This document shows, one piece after another, positions 44,124-53,331 of a stretch of 64,000 nt of DNA. The DNA is taken from contig NZ_CP053452.2 of NCBI RefSeq assembly GCF_013128195.2, forward strand, positions 2,294,001 to 2,358,000, written 5' to 3'. The notes under the pieces were generated by a model. The model worked only from the letters and a program-made list of their open reading frames with translations. It was not told the DNA's origin and searched no databases. The translations under genes and the position numbers were made by a program. The stretch is from Frigoriglobus tundricola. Lineage in GTDB: Bacteria; Planctomycetota; Planctomycetia; Gemmatales; Gemmataceae. Each line of letters starts with the position of its first letter. Positions within the stretch are counted from its first letter, which is position 1.

Positions 44124-44155
44124 CACGCTACTCACGCCCAGGAGTGAGTAGCGTG
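44124..44155. repeat. 12-bp perfect hairpin
   Basis: CACGCTACTCAC-8 nt-GTGAGTAGCGTG. It lies downstream of the HAD hydrolase gene (minus strand) and may be its terminator. Confidence 0.6.
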
Positions 44156-44321
44156 CCGTTGGTGGTCGCGGCGGCTTGGCGACGAGACCCGACGGCCATT
44201 GGCTCCGCGGGTCTCGCGTGCGTCGGTAGCTTCGCAGAACCGCATTATGGTCCGTCGTCGGGCCTCGCGGGCAAAGCCACACTCCGCCGCGACCGACAAC
44301 ACGGCGTGCGATCGGTCGCCA

Positions 44322-45158
44322 TCAGACGGGCACCGCCACCCGCGGCCGGACCGGGCGCCACGGCGGCTGCCAGTCGGTGCGGTCGAGGAGGTCGGCCAGT
44401 TCCGACAGCGACGGCACCACCGTCTCCGGGCGGTAGGCGTACCGGGGCAGGTCTTCGGCCCGCGTCCCGCCGCTCAGGACGAGAACCGTGTGGAACCCGA
44501 GCTGCACGCCGCCGAGGATGTCCGTCTCCATCGTGTCGCCGATCATGGTCGTCTCGTCGGTCGCCAGACCGAGTTCCTTCCGGGCCGCCCGCATCATCAC
44601 CGGGCTGGGCTTGCCGACGCTGAACGCCTTCACGCCGGTGGCCGTTTCCAGCAGCGCCACGAACGCGCCGCAGCCGGGCCGCAGGCCGTTCTGCGTCGGG
44701 CAGTTGGGGTCCATGTTGGTGGCGATCAGTTTCGCCCCGCCCAGGATCATCCGCACGGCCGCCTCGACCATCTCCAGGTTGAACGTCCGGCCCTCGCCGA
44801 CGACCACGTAATCCGGATCGTGATCGACGACGGCGTAGCCGTGCTGGTGCAGGGCCGTGAGCAGCCCGCCCTCGCCGATGACGTACGCGGTGCCGCCGGG
44901 CTTCTGCTGCGCGAGGAACCGGGCGGTCGCCATCGCGCTGGTGAAGACGTGTTCCTCCTCCACGTCCAGGCCGAGCCGCACGAGCCGGGCGACCACGTCG
45001 CGCCGGGTGCGCTGGCTGTTGTTCGTCAGAAACCGGAAGGGGATGTCGCGGTCGCGCAGTTCGCGCACGAACCGCTCGGCCCCGGGAATGAGATCCGTAC
45101 CGCGGTAGAGAACGCCGTCCATGTCGATCAAAAACCCGAACTTCGGTGCGTGATGCAC
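44322..45158 (-). CDS. HAD-IIA family phosphatase (NagD-like)
   Basis: 278 residues from GTG 45158. HAD motifs: FLIDMDGVLYRG (nucleophile Asp), FLTNNSQRTRRDV (motif II Thr), GKPSPVMMRAA (motif III Lys) and TMIGDTMETDILGGVQLGF (motif IV). The cap region matches the IIA/NagD subclass, which acts on sugar phosphates or nucleotides. The start uses CGGAGT about 11 nt upstream; the longer frame to 45464 adds non-homologous residues. It stands alone with hairpins downstream. Confidence 0.88.
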   Translation of the reverse strand: MHHAPKFGFLIDMDGVLYRGTDLIPGAERFVRELRDRDIPFRFLTNNSQRTRRDVVARLVRLGLDVEEEHVFTSAMATARFLAQQKPGGTAYVIGEGGLLTALHQHGYAVVDHDPDYVVVGEGRTFNLEMVEAAVRMILGGAKLIATNMDPNCPTQNGLRPGCGAFVALLETATGVKAFSVGKPSPVMMRAARKELGLATDETTMIGDTMETDILGGVQLGFHTVLVLSGGTRAEDLPRYAYRPETVVPSLSELADLLDRTDWQPPWRPVRPRVAVPV

Positions 45159-45583
45159 TGTGTGTATACTCCGAGAATCAACGAATACGCCACGAACGAC
45201 TGCGCTCGTGGTCGGTGGCGAGAGGGAGATCGGTCGGAACCGCGAGAGGTGCGGCCATCGGGAGGTTATGGGGAGGGCAGCAGAGCGCGTGCCGTGAAGC
45301 GAAGCTCGCCCGGCACTTTTTTGTAAAGCATTACCGAGATTTGAGTTCGACCAGATGTGGAGAAGCGATGATGGGCCGCGTGGTGCCCACATACCGGGCA
45401 TTCGGATTGAATTGAGATTGAAAACAGTCTCGCCGGAACCGAAGTTTCCGAGCCGACGTGACACACGCCTCCCGACCTCGGCGCCGTCCCGGGCTTTGCA
45501 TCCCGCTCGCCTTCACGTTCGGTTCGCGATACACTTGGACTACCGCACCCGCCATCCCGCACCTCCACGCCGAGCCCCGCCCC
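45159..45583. other. intergenic region between divergent genes
   Basis: 425 bp with no credible gene. It carries the promoters of the HAD phosphatase and the PQQ-propeller gene. I see no repeat or clear regulatory box. Confidence 0.45.
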
Positions 45584-46837
45584 ATGCACCGGTTCGTCCT
45601 CTGCATCGCCCTCGTGCCGGGACCCGCGTGCGCACTCGCCGCGGCCGACTGGTACCAGTTCCGCGGCCCGGACGGACAGGGCCACTCGGACGCCACACTC
45701 GCGACCGAATGGGGACCGCGCAAGAACGTCACGTGGCGCAAAGAACTGCCGGGCCTCGGCTGGTCGTCGCCGACGGCCGTGGGTGGGAAGATCTACCTCA
45801 CGACCGCCGTCCCACGCGGCGACACCAACCCGCCGGACCACGCCCTCCGGGTGCTGTGCCTGGACGCCGGGACCGGCGCGATCCTGTGGGACCAGGAGGT
45901 GTTCGTCGAGGACGGCAAAACGGCCCCGAAGCCGCACGGCAAGAACAGCCACGCCAGCCCGACGCCGGTGGTCGCGGACGGAATGGTGTACGCGCACTTC
46001 GGCCACCTGGGCACGGCGTGCCTGAAAGCCGCCGACGGCTCCGTGGTGTGGGCCAACAAGGAGCTGAAGTACAACTCGGTTCACGGCAACGGCGGCTCGC
46101 CGGTTCTCGCGGGCAAGTTCCTCGTCTTCAGCATCGACGGCACCGATAAGCAGGCGGTGGTCGCACTCGATAAGGCGACCGGCAAGGTCGCTTGGCAGAC
46201 CCCGCGGGAGAACAAGACCGGGGCGAACCCGTTCTCCTTCAGCACGCCGCTCGTCGTCTCCGCCGCCGGCCGCACGCAACTGATCTCCGCCGGCAGCGGC
46301 GTGGTGATGGCGCTCGACCCGACGACGGGCAAGGAGTTCTGGCGCGTGAGCTACGGCAGCGGCTACTCGGTGGTGCCCAAACCGGTGTTCGCGAACGGCC
46401 TCGTTTACGTCTGCACGGGCTACAACTCGCCGACCCTGCTCGCGATCAAACCGGACGGCACGGGCGACGTGACCAAGACGCACGTCGCGTTCACGGTGAA
46501 GAAGAACGCGCCGCTCAACCCGTCGCTGCTGGCGGTGGACGACGCCCTCTACATGGTGTCCGATACCGGCGTGCTGAGCTGCCTGGACGCGAAGACCGGC
46601 GCGGAGCGCTGGAACGAGCGCGTGGAGAAGGCGTACTCCGCGTCGCCGCTGTACGCCGGCGGCCGGATCTACCTGTTGTCGGAAGACGGCACCGCGACCG
46701 TGTTCAAGCCGGGCGCGACGTTCGACGAGGTGGCGAAGAACAAGCTGGGCGAGAAGGCCCTCGCGAGCTTCGGCGTCGCGGGCACCGCGCTCCTGCTGCG
46801 CACCGAGAAGGCGCTGTACCGCATCGAGACGAAGTGA
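45584..46837 (+). CDS. exported PQQ-like beta-propeller protein
   Basis: 417 residues with a signal peptide (MHRFVLCIALVPGPACALAA-AD). The body is a PQQ-dehydrogenase-like eight-bladed propeller (YQFRGPDGQGHSDATLATEW, LCLDAGTGAILWDQEV, ALDKATGKVAWQTPREN, CLDAKTGAERWNERVEKAY). It lacks the disulfide and catalytic Asp motif of true PQQ alcohol dehydrogenases, so it is better read as a PQQ-like repeat protein of the planctomycete type, role unknown. ATG 45584 begins the signal peptide. A family B repeat follows. Confidence 0.82.
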   Translation: MHRFVLCIALVPGPACALAAADWYQFRGPDGQGHSDATLATEWGPRKNVTWRKELPGLGWSSPTAVGGKIYLTTAVPRGDTNPPDHALRVLCLDAGTGAILWDQEVFVEDGKTAPKPHGKNSHASPTPVVADGMVYAHFGHLGTACLKAADGSVVWANKELKYNSVHGNGGSPVLAGKFLVFSIDGTDKQAVVALDKATGKVAWQTPRENKTGANPFSFSTPLVVSAAGRTQLISAGSGVVMALDPTTGKEFWRVSYGSGYSVVPKPVFANGLVYVCTGYNSPTLLAIKPDGTGDVTKTHVAFTVKKNAPLNPSLLAVDDALYMVSDTGVLSCLDAKTGAERWNERVEKAYSASPLYAGGRIYLLSEDGTATVFKPGATFDEVAKNKLGEKALASFGVAGTALLLRTEKALYRIETK

Positions 46838-46884
46838 CACACAAACAGTCGATCGTGCCGCGTTGCAATCTTCGATGTGGCTCA

Positions 46885-47079
46885 GTTTTCAGCCCGCAGG
46901 GCTGGGACAGCATAGCCCCGGGCATCGCCCGGGGTAGCGGTTGTAATGTTTTTCAGGCTGAAGGCCTGACACACGCGGGGATGTCCCAGGCTTTCAGCCT
47001 GGAAGGGGTTCCCGATCCCCCCACTGTGCTGTCCCAGCCCTGCGGGCTGAAAACACACGGACCTTTTCAGCATAGCAAC
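46885..47079. repeat. dispersed repeat, family B copy 2
   Basis: GTTTTCAGCCCGCAGGGCTG at the left and its complement at the right (TGCGGGCTGAAAAC), plus an internal AGGCTGAAGGCCTGA block. The end CACGGACCTTTTCAGCATAG is the complement of the start of copy 1 (20974-21114). It fills the gap before the cytochrome gene. Confidence 0.8.
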
Positions 47080-47108
47080 CCGCTCTCACACCGCCTGGGG
47101 GACTTCGC

Positions 47109-49436
47109 GTGAAACCGTTCGGGCTTCTGCTCGCGCTCGCTTGGGTTGTGGCGGCGGGGCCGGTGTGTGCGGCGCCCGCGGTGCCCGGCCTCGCCGGCAA
47201 ACACCCGCTGTCCGACCTTCAAGTCGGTCAGGTGCTCATCAACGAGTTGCGGTGTACCGCCTGCCACGCGCACACCAACCCCCTCGCACTCCCCGAACGA
47301 GCCGCACCGGACCTCGCCGACATCGGCGCGCGGGTGTCGCCCGAATACCTGAAGAGGTTCATCGCGGCGCCGGCGAAGGGGCACCCGGGCACGACCATGC
47401 CGGACCTGCTGGCTTCCGAACCGGCCCCGCAGCGCGACGCCACCGCCGAGGCGATCGCCCACTTCCTTGTTTCGCAGTCGAAACGCCGCTTCGAACCGTC
47501 GCCCGTTCGTGACGCCGATGCGGCGGTTGGGAAGGGGCTGTTCCACTCGCTCGGGTGCGTCGCGTGTCACCCCGCGCGCGACGAGGACAACAACAAGGAG
47601 GTCGAGCGGGCCGGCGCCGTGAGCCTGGAACACGTCCCGACGAAGTACGGCCTCACCTCGCTCAGCGGGTTCCTGTTGCAACCGGCCGCGAGCCGCCCCG
47701 CGGGGCGCATGCCGGACATGAAGCTCACCCGCGACGAGGCCCGGGTCCTCGCGAGTTTCCTGCTCGGGACATCCCCAACAAAGGCGGCCGCCCTCGAACC
47801 GCACGAGAAGCAGATCGCGCGGGGCAAAGAGCACTTCCGGCGGTTGAACTGTGCGGCGTGCCACGCGCTAGACGGAATCCCGCCCGCGAAGTCCGCCGGC
47901 CCACTGGAAGGGGCCGATCCGGCCCGCGGGTGCCTTTCGGCCGAACCGGGAAAGGGCGTGCGGTTCGACCTGAACGAAGCTCAGGTGAAGGCGATCCGGG
48001 CGGCACTCGCCAAAATGCCCGAACCGCCCGGCGCCAAGGACCGGCTGGCCGCGACGCTCGTGGCGTTCAACTGCATCGCGTGCCACACCCGCGGCGACTA
48101 CGGCGGCGTGCCGACCGATATCAACGAGTTCTTCCGAACGAGCGAGAAGGAACTGGGCGACGACGGGCGCATCCCGCCCCCGCTCGCGCGCGTCGGCGCG
48201 AAGCTCCCGCGCGTGGCGCTCAAGAAGGTGCTGTTCGACGGCGACGGCGTGCGGCCCTACATGCTCGCACGCATGCCCCAGTTCGGCGAACCGAACCTGC
48301 GCCACCTCCCGGACCTGTTCGCGGCCGTTGACGCGAACGCGGTCGCCCCGATCACCTTTTCGTTGCCGAAGTCCGAGGGCGGGGATCAAAAAGAGCAGGC
48401 CCGCGAACGGGCGATGCGGGCCGCCGGGCGGGAACTGGTCGGCGATCAGGGGCTCAACTGCGTCGCCTGCCACAGCTTCAACGGGAAGGCGTCCGGCAAG
48501 GCCGGCATCGAACTGCTGTCCGTGACCGACCGCGTTCAACCGGCGTGGTTCTATCACTTCCTGCGCGACCCGAACGCGTTCCGGCCGCGCACCATCATGC
48601 CGACCTCGTGGCCCGGCGGTCAGGCGGTTCAGAAGAAGGTTCTCGACGGCAATACGGATCGGCAGATCGAAGCCATCTGGTACTACCTGTCGCTGGGCAC
48701 GTCGGCCCCGGAACCGTCCGGGGTGCGCACCGCCGACACGCTCCTGACCGTTACGGACGCTGCCCGGACGTACCGCGGGCGGAGCAGCGTCGCGGGGTAC
48801 CGCGGGATCGCGGTCGGGTTCCCCGAGAAGCTCAGTTACGCCTTCAACGCCGAGACCGGTACGCTCTCGGCGCTGTGGCGCGGCGATTTCGTGCGCGTGA
48901 ACCGCAGCGGCCAGGGGTCGGGCGGGTTCAACCCGGCCGGCCGGTACGTGCAGCTCGCGCAGGACGTCTCGTTCTGGACCCTGCCGGACGAAAAGGCCGC
49001 GTGGCCGCTGCGCCCGGTGATGACCAAGGACGCCCCGGTCAATCCGGACCCACTGTACCCCAAGAACCGCGGCTACCAGTTCAAGGGCTACCAGTTGGAC
49101 GACGCCTCGGTCCCGACCTTCCGGTACCGGAGCGGGGACGTCGAAATCGAAGACCGCCCGGTGGCGGAAACCGCCGGCCGGTCCGTGCGCCTCGTGCGGA
49201 AACTGACGTTCGACGCGCCCCGGGCCCAGACGCTCTGGTTCCGTGCCCTGCCGGGCAATGTCGCGAGCGAGTCCGAGACCCGGTTCAAGACGCCCGAGCT
49301 ACAGTTGACCGTACCGGCCGTGCCGACGCTCACGCGGCCCGTCGGGGCCGACGCGAAGGCGTCGGAACTGCTCCTGAAGTTCGAACTCCCCAAGGGCCAA
49401 TCGACCCGGACCATCACCTATGAACTCGCTCCGTAA
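47109..49436 (+). CDS. five-haem c-type cytochrome
   Basis: 775 residues from GTG 47109 with a signal peptide (MKPFGLLLALAWVVAAGPVC). Five CxxCH haem-binding motifs are visible near residues 49 (CTACH), 150 (CVACH), 248 (CAACH), 321 (CIACH) and 451 (CVACH). The C-terminal 300 residues form a beta-rich domain (YRGRSSVAGYRGIAVGFPEK, GGFNPAGRYVQLAQDVSFWT). It should carry electrons in the periplasm. Its stop overlaps the next gene by 17 bp, so the propeller protein there is its likely partner. No catalytic cofactor beyond haem is seen. Confidence 0.87.
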   Translation: MKPFGLLLALAWVVAAGPVCAAPAVPGLAGKHPLSDLQVGQVLINELRCTACHAHTNPLALPERAAPDLADIGARVSPEYLKRFIAAPAKGHPGTTMPDLLASEPAPQRDATAEAIAHFLVSQSKRRFEPSPVRDADAAVGKGLFHSLGCVACHPARDEDNNKEVERAGAVSLEHVPTKYGLTSLSGFLLQPAASRPAGRMPDMKLTRDEARVLASFLLGTSPTKAAALEPHEKQIARGKEHFRRLNCAACHALDGIPPAKSAGPLEGADPARGCLSAEPGKGVRFDLNEAQVKAIRAALAKMPEPPGAKDRLAATLVAFNCIACHTRGDYGGVPTDINEFFRTSEKELGDDGRIPPPLARVGAKLPRVALKKVLFDGDGVRPYMLARMPQFGEPNLRHLPDLFAAVDANAVAPITFSLPKSEGGDQKEQARERAMRAAGRELVGDQGLNCVACHSFNGKASGKAGIELLSVTDRVQPAWFYHFLRDPNAFRPRTIMPTSWPGGQAVQKKVLDGNTDRQIEAIWYYLSLGTSAPEPSGVRTADTLLTVTDAARTYRGRSSVAGYRGIAVGFPEKLSYAFNAETGTLSALWRGDFVRVNRSGQGSGGFNPAGRYVQLAQDVSFWTLPDEKAAWPLRPVMTKDAPVNPDPLYPKNRGYQFKGYQLDDASVPTFRYRSGDVEIEDRPVAETAGRSVRLVRKLTFDAPRAQTLWFRALPGNVASESETRFKTPELQLTVPAVPTLTRPVGADAKASELLLKFELPKGQSTRTITYELAP

Positions 49437-50913
49437 CCGACTCGCGGTTCTCGTTCTGATCGCCGTGCCGGTCTCCCCGACCCGGGCCGAGGACGTCGGC
49501 GGGCGGTGGGGCACCGAGGAGCGCGAGCGCGCGTACTACCCGATCGTCAACGTCCCGATCCCCAAGGACCTGGTGGTCGAGGCGGGCGCGTTCTGCCCGC
49601 TGCCGGACGGCCGCATTGCGGTCGGCACGCGGCACGGCGAAATCTACCTCCTCGGCGGGATCGACGAGAAGCGGCCGAACCCGACGTTCCACCGGTACGC
49701 GACCGGGCTCGACGAGATCTTCGGGCTGGCCTATCGGGACGGCGCGTTTTACGTCACGCAGAGCTGCGAGCTGACCCGCGTCACCGACACGAAGCGCGAC
49801 GGCCGGGCCGACCGGTTCGAGACCGTCTCCGACGCCTGGGGCTACGCGAACTATCACGAGTACGCCTTCGGCTCGAAGTTCGACAAGGCCGGGAACCTGT
49901 ACGTCGCTCTGGGGCTGTCGAACTCGTACGACTCCTACGCCCTGTTCCGCGGGTTCGCGCTGAAGGTCACCCCGGAAGGTAAGACGCAGGCGCTCGCCAG
50001 TGGGCTGCGGAGCCCGGGGGGCATCGGCTTCAACGAGCACGGCGACCTGTTCTACGTCGAGAGCCAGGGGCCGTGGAACTGTTCGTGCAGCCTGAAGGCG
50101 GTGGCGGCGGGCAGCTTCCAGGGGCACCCGGCGAGCTTCAACTGGTACAAGTACGCCCCGGAACTCGGTCCCGTTCCGGCCGCGCCGAAGTCCGGCTCCC
50201 GGATCGTCACCGAGAAGGAGCGGGTGAAACAGCTCACGCCCTACGCGGTGATCTTCCCCTACATCCGGATGGGCCGCTCGGTCACCGGTTTCACGGTGAA
50301 CCGCACGCGGGGGAAGTTCGGGCCGTTCGAGGACCAGATCTTCGTCGGCGACTACACGCTCTCGGTCATCATGCGGGCGACCACCGAGAAGGTGAACGGC
50401 GTGTGGCAGGGCGCGTGCTACCCGTTCCGCGAGGGGCTCTCGACCGGCATCCTGAACGTCGAGTTCACGAGCGGCGGCAGCCTGGTCTGCGGCGGGACCA
50501 ACCGCGGCTGGCCGGTGCGCGGCCCGAAAGCGTTCGCGCTGGAGCGCCTCGACTGGAGCGGGAAGGTGCCGTTCGAGATCGAGCGGATCGGCATCGAGCC
50601 GGCGGGGTTCCGGGTCGCGTTCACCAAGCCGGTCGATGCCGCGACGGGCGGGGACCCGAAGAGCTACCGCGTGAGCACGTTCACGCACCCGTACCACGGC
50701 GGCTACGGCGGGCCGGAGATCGAGCGCGCGGAACCGACCGTGACGGCGGTCCGGCTCGCGCCCGACGGCCGGTCCGCGGTCCTCACGGTGGACCGGCTCG
50801 CCCGCGGGCACGTGTACGAGTTCGACCTCGGCGCGCTGCGCTCGCGCGACAAGGACGACCTCCTGCACCGGAACGCCTACTATACCGTCAACGAGGTCCC
50901 CGCGGGCAAGTAG
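49420..50913 (+). CDS. sugar-dehydrogenase-like beta-propeller protein
   Basis: 497 residues with a signal peptide ([22 protein letters not shown]). The propeller shows [60 protein letters not shown] and [20 protein letters not shown], typical of the PVC dehydrogenase/NHL-like family, followed by a beta-sandwich end ([20 protein letters not shown]). Such proteins often form membrane-bound dehydrogenases with c-type cytochromes. ATG 49420 overlaps the cytochrome stop by 17 bp, strong evidence for a joint complex. The substrate is unknown. Confidence 0.82.
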   Translation: MNSLRNRLAVLVLIAVPVSPTRAEDVGGRWGTEERERAYYPIVNVPIPKDLVVEAGAFCPLPDGRIAVGTRHGEIYLLGGIDEKRPNPTFHRYATGLDEIFGLAYRDGAFYVTQSCELTRVTDTKRDGRADRFETVSDAWGYANYHEYAFGSKFDKAGNLYVALGLSNSYDSYALFRGFALKVTPEGKTQALASGLRSPGGIGFNEHGDLFYVESQGPWNCSCSLKAVAAGSFQGHPASFNWYKYAPELGPVPAAPKSGSRIVTEKERVKQLTPYAVIFPYIRMGRSVTGFTVNRTRGKFGPFEDQIFVGDYTLSVIMRATTEKVNGVWQGACYPFREGLSTGILNVEFTSGGSLVCGGTNRGWPVRGPKAFALERLDWSGKVPFEIERIGIEPAGFRVAFTKPVDAATGGDPKSYRVSTFTHPYHGGYGGPEIERAEPTVTAVRLAPDGRSAVLTVDRLARGHVYEFDLGALRSRDKDDLLHRNAYYTVNEVPAGK

Positions 50914-50916
50914 CCC

Positions 50917-53131
50917 TCACGGCTTGTTCCGCAGGGCGTCGATCTTCTCTTGTATCCGTGCCGCGTCGGCTTCGGCGGTCCCGAGCGGTCCGGGCTTCAC
51001 GGTCTTTTCGCGGGTGTAGCCGGTGTGCTTCATCCACGCGGCGGACCGCAGCTCGCGCTTCTGCTCGACGAGTTTGAAGAGCGGGTCGGCCTTGATCGTC
51101 GCAACGCTCTCGTCGGGCGCCGGAGCCCCGAGCGCCGCGAGGACCGTTCGGGCCATCAGCAGGTGCCCGTCGTCGCCGGGGTGGACCTTGTCTCCGGAGA
51201 AGGGCGCCGGGCGGGCGTCGCGCGCCTTCCGCATCGCGGTGTGCAGGTCGATCACGGTCACGCCGGGCACCTTCAGCTCCGCCTCCCACCGCGCGTACGC
51301 ACCGAGGACCGCGTCGTAGTCGGTTTCGCCCGCTTTGGCCCGGGAGTCGTAGATCGGCGGCGTGACGAGGAAGATCCGCTTCACACCGGCGCCCCTGCAC
51401 TGCTCGATCAGCTTCGTGACGCCCTTCTGGAACGCGGCGAACCGGTCCGTGTCGAGCGGCAGGTAGATGCCGTCGTTCATCCCGTAGCACGCAAAAACGA
51501 TCTCCGGCTTGGCCCTCTCCAGCACGCGGCCGAGGCGCTCGAACAGGCACGGGCGGGGAAACTGCCCCGCGGCGTGACCGTCCTCGCTCAGCCCCGAGAG
51601 CGTTTCGCTCGCGAGCCCGAGGCCGAGGACGTCGAACGCCTTCTCCGGGTGCGCCCGTTCGAGGTAGTAAGTCGTGAACCCGATGTACCCGCCGGCCTGT
51701 GTGATGCTGTCGCCGAGGAACACGATCCGCTTGCCGGCGAGCGCATCGATCTCGCCGGCCGTCGGCGCGACGACCGGCACCGCGTCCGCGCTGGACTTCG
51801 ACTTCAGCCCCACAGTGTTGACGGCAATGACGCGGTAGGTGTGCGTCTTGCCGGCTTCGACCGTCGCGTCGGTGAACCGCATCGGGACGAGCGGTTGCGT
51901 GGGCGTGTCGCTGTACTGGAGGTTCTGGAACACCGGTCGGCCGAACGGGTTCTTGCCCTTTTCGGGCACGTGGGCGAGGACCCGGCCGTCGCGTTCGATG
52001 ATGAAGCCCGCGAGCCCGCTCTCGAGATCGGCTTCGGCCTCCCAGGTCACTTCGGTGCCCCGCACGCGCACGTTCGTCGGTGCGGGCGGGGCGGTGGGGT
52101 CGGTCACCTTCGTGTCCTTGACGTACTCCATCCACGCCTTCGCCACCGCCGCGTTCGGCAGCCACGCGGCCTTGAGCGGCTCGCCGGCGAACTTCGCGGC
52201 CGGGGCCGCTTCCGTACCGATCGGCGGCGCGAGCCACGCCGGGTCCGTCGGCGCGCGCCGAGCGGATCACCGGCGGCCTTCGGCAGCGCGCGCGGAGGCA
52301 GGCGTCGAGCCACGGGATCGCGAGGTAGCGCTGGTTGCCGCAGTCGTGACTCGACAGCGGATCGACGGCCACGCCGACGAGTCCGCCCCGCCCGCGGACC
52401 GCGGTGAAGAACACCTCGTTGGCGGGCCAGACGCCGGCGAACGGCGGGGCCTTTTCGGTCACGCCCTCTTTCGTGCCCAGGTTGCACATCAGCGGCACCC
52501 GGAGCGCGGCGTCGGGCAGTTTGTGTGCCTTGATTCCCTTACGCGCCGGGTCGTCGCTCAAAAGCGGGACGCCCGAGCGCAGCCACGCCGCCGCGACCCG
52601 ATCGGGGTGCAGCATCACCATCCCGCCGGCCCAGTGCCCGCCGCCGCTGTGCCCCCACAGCGCCCAGGGCACCTTTGCCAGTTCGGGGTGGCCCGACTTC
52701 GCGCCGAGATCGGCGAGCGCCTTCTGGAACGCCGCGTCGGAGCCGTTCCGCGGGTCGCACCACATCTGGCAGTCGGCCTTCTCCGGTTGCTCGTAGGCCG
52801 GGGAGAGGAGCGCGCAACCGTGTTCCTTCGCCAGCGCCTGCCAGTGCAAGTCGTACGCGCCGGTGAGGCCCGACCGGCACGACCCCTCGCCGCACCCGTG
52901 CTGGTGGACGATCACCCCGCGGAGCGCCTTCACGCCCGGGGGAACCCAGACCGTGTAGTTCGCCCCGAAGATCAGTTCTCCCGGTTTGTCGGACGCCTCG
53001 TAACGCACGCGGTAGTACGGCGCTTCGGCGGCCGGGAAGACGTCGTAGGGCGGCTTCTGGGCGTAGAGGTCGGTCGCCCACGCGGCGAGGAGGATCACGA
53101 CCGCGCCATAGCGTTTCGCTGTTCCGAGCAT
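50917..53131 (-). pseudogene. alpha/beta-hydrolase-Fn3-SGNH hydrolase fusion, frameshifted
   Basis: From ATG 53131 (AGGAGA upstream) a signal peptide and alpha/beta-hydrolase-like half ([40 protein letters not shown]) are followed, after two frame changes near 52280 and 52255, by an Fn3-like region and an SGNH/GDSL hydrolase: [35 protein letters not shown], and [15 protein letters not shown]. All three SGNH blocks are intact. Both shifts are in CGCGCG runs, so they may be sequence errors. If intact, the product is about 737 residues, secreted, with two hydrolase domains, probably acting on esterified carbohydrate. Confidence 0.72.
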
Positions 53132-53331
53132 GGTGAGTTCTCCTGTTGCCGACGATTGTCTCATCTGGCTCGGGATGGGCAAGACGCATTCGGCCCGGCC
53201 TCTCGCAGGGGGCGGGACGGGCGCGTGGGAAAGTCAAAGTGCTTGTTGCGATTCCCCCGTCGTATGGGTACCTTCTATATTCGCACTCCTACCACCCCGC
53301 CACAGTGCCTCCGGCCGCCCGGAACGCGTCA

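Larger units (their letters stand above)
43642..44321. other. AT-richer intergenic region with hairpins
   Basis: 680 bp with lower GC than the neighbours, especially 43740-43960. It holds a terminator-like hairpin (43912-43944), a 12-bp hairpin (44124-44155) and a weaker 9-bp stem (44183-44191 with 44208-44216). I find no convincing gene; the small open frames here lack homology. Confidence 0.55.

Noticed and set aside
45159-45464. Upstream extension of the HAD phosphatase
   Set aside because: The 102 extra residues match nothing in the family and have no ribosome site; GTG 45158 begins the conserved N-terminus.
45584-46837. True PQQ alcohol dehydrogenase
   Set aside because: The vicinal-Cys disulfide and catalytic Asp motifs of that enzyme are not visible, and the protein is shorter than the usual 550-600 residues.
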